Shown here in pieces: positions 59,393 to 64,000 of a stretch of DNA of 64,000 nucleotides; the first letter of the stretch is position 1; every line of letters starts with the position of its first letter. The notes under the pieces are model-generated. The model saw only the letters and a program-made list of their open reading frames with translations. It was not told the DNA's origin and did not search any database. The translations under genes and the position numbers were made by a program. Origin of the DNA: Trogon surrucura (taxonomy: Eukaryota; Chordata; Aves; Trogoniformes; Trogonidae); assembly GCA_020746105.1 (NCBI GenBank), contig CM036619.1, forward strand, positions 52,994,635 to 53,058,634, given 5' to 3'.

Positions 59393-61189
59393 ATATGTCT
59401 GGTTTGTTTTACAGAATGTAAGACTGGCTATATTGCCTCTATGGATCCTCCATTTCTGTTTCAGGTATTGGTAACTTTTTTTATTTAGAGAACTGGTCTA
59501 GGTTCAGAATGTCATTTCTGTAATAATTTTAATCTCTTGAGATAAAGTCTGATAATCTTGTTTAAAATCCACATTTGGCAACTGACGCATTGTCCACCTG
59601 CTCGTTTATTTTTTCTAAAGAGCGTACAATACTAAGGTACTCCTATCTCACTTACCTAAGTTAGACAACACTAATGAAAATAAGTCAGAATATTTGTCTA
59701 CTTACCACAGAGGAAGGAACACCTCGTATTATAAAAAGTAATTGTTTTTTGGCAGTACTCAGTAAATGTCTAAAATACAGGAGCTAAAACTATTGTTACA
59801 CACAAATAGAAATGGAAATACGGGCTCCTTTATTTTGCACAAATTTGTGGACCCAATCACATACAAAATGCATTGTGAAGAAAGTGCATTTCCACCACAT
59901 TTCTGTCTCTTCTAATACAAAGAAATATCACAACGTTATTTAAGAAAAAATAAAATTAACCTATGGCCAACTAGCATTTGTCTAAGCAATTCAGTTTTCA
60001 TTGTAGTAAACTGTAGGTGCAATATTTGTGTTTCTGAGGTCCTGTTGGATTAGTCCTGACACACTCTGGTGTTCTCGAGCAGCCAATTATTTGGGCATTG
60101 AAGGGAATTTAGCAATTTTATGTACACAATTGTTGACATTCCTAAAGTAGGTTTTTAACCCCCAAAAGACCTAGAGAATTGACATCACTTGTTCTTCTGC
60201 AGCATCAGATTTGACAATTTAAATTTTGTATATATTAAGGAAAAGCGCAAATTACAAAGACTTTACCTGGTAGTTAAGATTAGAAAGTCCCAGAGCCAGA
60301 CTCAGTCCTAATTTGTCCACCTTTTTCTCATGTTATTAATTGCGGGGTACTTCTTTGCCACGCAAGGCCTATCTTTAAATTGTTAATGTTTCTGTTCCCC
60401 TCTATTTGTCTGTAGAGATAGCAGACTCTTCTAAGCGAGAACTCTGTGTTTCACCACGTAGTACAAATCCCAGTCAAATACAAATTGCAACAATAATTAC
60501 TGGGGGCAAGTAATTTCCTGTTTGTTTCTGGTTTACACAAATCCACATATCAGAAAACACTTGAACTACTCGTGGGATTATCTTTCTACCCAGAAGCAAC
60601 AAAAGTTGCCCTAAGCACAGAAGACAATACATTTTTGATTAGAAGATACCTGTCAGATTGTGGTGGGCTAATTTAATAGCACCCACCTGGAAAGCATTAG
60701 GTTTAATCTGAGATGCATCAGGAAGATGGGCTAATGACAATTTACCATTTGTAACAGTATTTACGGTCCCAAAGTAAATACAAGTATTTAAAGCCAGCAA
60801 ATAAATGTATCTAGGAAAACCACTTTCCCACATGTACCAATAAATAGCCAAAGTTCTCAGTTCTGTGAGCAGTGCTGGGTCCCCAGATATCTACTTATTC
60901 TACCAATAGCTTGAGAGAACATAACAGCAATGTGATTAGTGAATTCATTAGATTCAGATGAGAGAAAAATTCTACTCGCTGCATTTTCAATGTTCTGGTT
61001 TAACACTGGGTCTCTCTGTGAAGCCTCCAATCATTCTAAAAACCTCCCTCAACTTTGCAACACAATCTGATAAAAGGTCACTTGGGTTTATCTTTTATGT
61101 CTGTAACTTCTTAGTGGAGCTGGCAGTATGAGTACATGCTGCTGATGTGATTTAGCTCGGCTAAGAGGATCGTCAGATTGACCCTCTCT
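59393..61189. other. About 1.8 kb of unannotated DNA
   Basis: No gene or repeat recognised between LTR-B copy 2 and the next CR1. Confidence 0.45.
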
Positions 61190-61510
61190 CATAGAATCTT
61201 AGAATGTGTTGGACTGGAAGGGACCCTTAAAAGTCATCCAGTCCAACACCCCTGCAGTGACCCTAACCAGATCAAGTTGCTGAGAGCTTCATCACACCTG
61301 ACCTTGAATGCCTTCAGGGATGGAGCCTCCACCACCTCTCTGGGTAACACATTCCAGTATTTCACCATCCTCACAGAAGAGAACTTCCTCCCAACATCCA
61401 ACCTAATTCTACCCTGCTCTAATTCAAAACCACTGGCCCTCCTCTTATTGCTACATGTCCCTGCAAACAGTCCCTCCCCAGCTCTCCTACAGGTCCCCCC
61501 TTGGGAAGCT
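61190..61510 (-). mobile_element. CR1 LINE 3' fragment, different subfamily
   Basis: The left edge CATAGAATCTTAGAATG is a decayed octamer pair, then GTGTTGGACTGGAAGGGACC and CATCCAGTCCAACACCCC. Minus-strand translation retains FELEQGRIRLDVGRKFSS, then VLPREVVEAPSLKAFK, the CR1 ORF2 C-terminus. Its 3' region (CTGCAGTGACCCTAACCAGATC) differs from all other copies here, so it is a separate and fairly old CR1 subfamily. The right boundary is uncertain; similarity may continue to about 61550. Confidence 0.88.
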
Positions 61511-64000
61511 CCACTGAGCTCCCCCTTGCTGTCCTGACCCCTCCCAGCATCTTCCAGTTGTCTTGTCATTCCTATTTTCTTGCACACTCCAGCTGTCCAG
61601 AAATTGAAGAACAGCTGAAACGGACTTTGATGTAACAAAAATGGTTGGAAAAATAAGTTATAAAATCTCCTTGTGCTCATAGTCTATTGGCAGAGTGATT
61701 TTCATTTTTCTGAGTTGCATGCCATACTGTCTAGAAAGGTCAAAGAATCTTGCAATGGTGTTCCCATTCCTGTGAGTTAGGTAGGGTAAATCTGTAACTG
61801 TCTGTGGCTGAGATGGATAAGCCAACTAGGATGCAATTCAGACCTTGTCTGCAAGAGGAACAATTGATTTTTGATATAACATGGTCAGGCAAACCGGTAG
61901 TGGTCTGCTTGCAACTCCCTCCCATGGCTACTCCACAGAAGCTCTTCAGAAATGAATAAGGAGACCAAATATGCTCTTGTTGCTAGCATTGATAGTGGGA
62001 TAAATAATTTGTGAAATGAGATTTTTTTTTTTACTGTAGGAAAGCAAAGCAATAGCAAATAAATCCAGTTGCAGTATGAATGAAGGGGTTATTTGAAGAT
62101 GATTTCCAGCTTGTACCAATCATCCTGGAGATACTTTGCAAAAGCTATTTATTACTACAAGAGGAACAGATTTTGTTCTTTCCTGTATAACACTTTTAGA
62201 TAGTGTCATAAGCACAGTCCTTTGTGCTGGATAAAGCAGTAAATTTGAAACCTCTAAGGCTTCTCACATAAAGGGATGAAGAGGTCAAGCATTGCTGTTC
62301 TCCCTGGATGGGCAGGGATCCACCCATCATGGCACAACTACATGCCGAGAAAGTCAACTCTCATGCATTACTTAGCAGATGCACTGAAGTGGGGATATGG
62401 AAATCCCTGATTTCATTTAGGTTAGCAGGGCACATGGCAGGAGGACAGTTCTTTGCAGAACATTCATTAAGGCAAGAGATCTCTTCTGTGTCAGAATGAG
62501 TTAGAAACTATTTCATAAAGAATATAAATATAGGACAATTCGATCAGTACACTAAATGATCCCACCCATCTGCAGTGGTAAAATGATCTCGCTCTGTGTT
62601 TCATGTCACACATGAATTTACTAGTCTAAGTTTAGCTTCTAATGGACCATGTCTGATCGTTCAGATGAGCAAATGTCTTCACAAGAGGCCTCCATCCTGC
62701 TGGTCAAAATCCAGATTCAGATTGCCATTTATCATCAGAGATACTATTTGGTACTCAGCTCTGCACTTAAAAATTGAAGAAAGGAGCTGTTTTGTAAGAT
62801 AAGATAGCTCTTACTCCTGTTTTTAAACAGATTTGGATTGTGGAATAACTGGATAGCTTTCAAGAATGTAGAAGAGGCTTCAGAAAGAGTTTTTTTTTTT
62901 GTTGTCATAGTCTTTTTATAAAGACTTCTCTTGCATCTGTGAAAGTCAATGGTGATTTTGCTTGGAGTGGTTTAGACCCTTTGTATCTGCAAACCTCAGA
63001 TGCACTTTCAGTGCAGAACAGACAGGCGAACAACTCCGTATTTGTCCGCAGTATGAAGAGAGCACTGAAGTCAAAACATTGTTGTCAGCACATAATTGGG
63101 GCTCTGTAGCACTGCTGCACTTATTTCATTTCTTTCTGCTCAATGACAATAAACTCAAGAGTCTGCAGTGCTTTAAAAAATGAGATCAACTTGTAAAACT
63201 TGCTGTGAAAGTACTTATCAAAATTTCAAGATGTATTTACTGCTTTGACTTCAGTAGAGGTTATTTACTGCCTCAACTAGGGAGGGAAAGCGTCTGTTTC
63301 TCTGTAAAGTGGTTATTATTGCTTCTGAGAAGGACTGAGCCCCGATGGAGTGCAAGTTTTTTCTGCTTTTCGCTGTATCAAGCTTTGGTCTGACCATGGG
63401 GCCTTTATTCATGAGAGTTATGAATTTCAGAAGAAAAATTCAGTTGATCTAGATGAGAAGAGAGGTAATTAGTAGTGACATTTTGATGTGGCAGACTCCG
63501 TGACACCACCTGTTGGGAAAGGGTTACAAAGCTCTCCATTGAGAGAGCCTCGGTGACTGGATGGTTGTGCTGACAAGGTCTGCAGCAGTCAGCCTGGGGA
63601 GGGGAAGGGGATGTTGGGGAAGTCCTATACTTAGAGGAAATCTCTTCTTTAGAAGACTGCTCTGCTGTTTCGTTGGGAAAGTGGTAGATACGTGTGTGTA
63701 AAGAGGACCAGGATGCACTTGCAGGTTGACTGTTTTGTAGGTATTAGACTTATTTTGCACTGAATTTCTGAAGTGGGGGAAAACCGAGGTACTATGGAAA
63801 AGGACTGACAACAGGTTGGTGGCCAGCACAGGCAGGACTGAACACATCTTCAAATGACTGGGACGGGGAGGGATGTCAAGATGCTACTGGATTGCCATGA
63901 AGATTGCCTTCCTAAGGGATAGATGTCCAGGTTTTTTGTCTCCTTCTTTACCTTTTAAGGGCAAATGTTCTTAACATGTGTTTTGAAAGAAAGGATTGAG
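61511..64000. other. About 2.5 kb of unannotated DNA to window end
   Basis: No exon, RNA or confident repeat. T-runs occur near 62024 and 62891. Open frames are short and of chance length. Confidence 0.45.

Overview
This window reads as ordinary bird (avian) nuclear DNA, either intergenic or deep inside an intron. The main evidence is repeated CR1 LINE insertions that end in the avian CR1 3' octamer series (ATTCTATG/ATTCTGTG, or its complement), together with solo LTRs of the endogenous-retrovirus-L type that have TG...CA ends and 5-bp target duplications. There are no operons, ribosome sites or compact gene packing. I found no host protein-coding exon, tRNA, rRNA, known small RNA or CRISPR array. 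Apart from CR1-derived frames, the open frames are short, often begin with non-ATG codons, and are about as long as chance predicts for 64 kb read in six frames.

Layout. 1-5725: unique sequence with one ancient LINE/SINE tail (about 440-545), a long purine-rich plus strand (3360-5725) and a minus-strand CR1 tail (4988-5371). 5726-6906: an excellent solo LTR (LTR-A) with a perfect GGGAT duplication. 8145-8901: a second solo LTR of another family (LTR-B) with a perfect ACACC duplication. 8902-19506: about 10.6 kb without a recognisable element. 19507-20500: a third LTR (LTR-C), a distant relative of LTR-A. 22514-25540: two minus-strand CR1s with a short, old LTR-A relative (LTR-D, 23782-24212) between them. 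31955-32310: a very old LINE reverse-transcriptase fragment, with a related short block near 34991. 33728-33907 and 39585-40737: two young CR1s of one subfamily, the second still carrying an open 5'-truncated reverse-transcriptase frame. 44818-45174: another plus-strand CR1. 54360-57605: two very old CR1 remnants. 58616-59392: a second LTR-B copy. 61190-61510: a minus-strand CR1 of a different subfamily. Microsatellites and T tracts are scattered between these.

The window records successive waves of retroelement insertion: ancient amniote LINEs, several CR1 subfamilies, then ERV-L-type LTRs reduced to solo LTRs by recombination. The most interesting structure I can support is a set of GC-rich stem-loops in the presumed transcribed (R) part of LTR-A. 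Two of these have counterparts in the diverged LTR-C, one with a compensatory base-pair change, which hints at a conserved RNA element. I did not find a novel multi-gene system.
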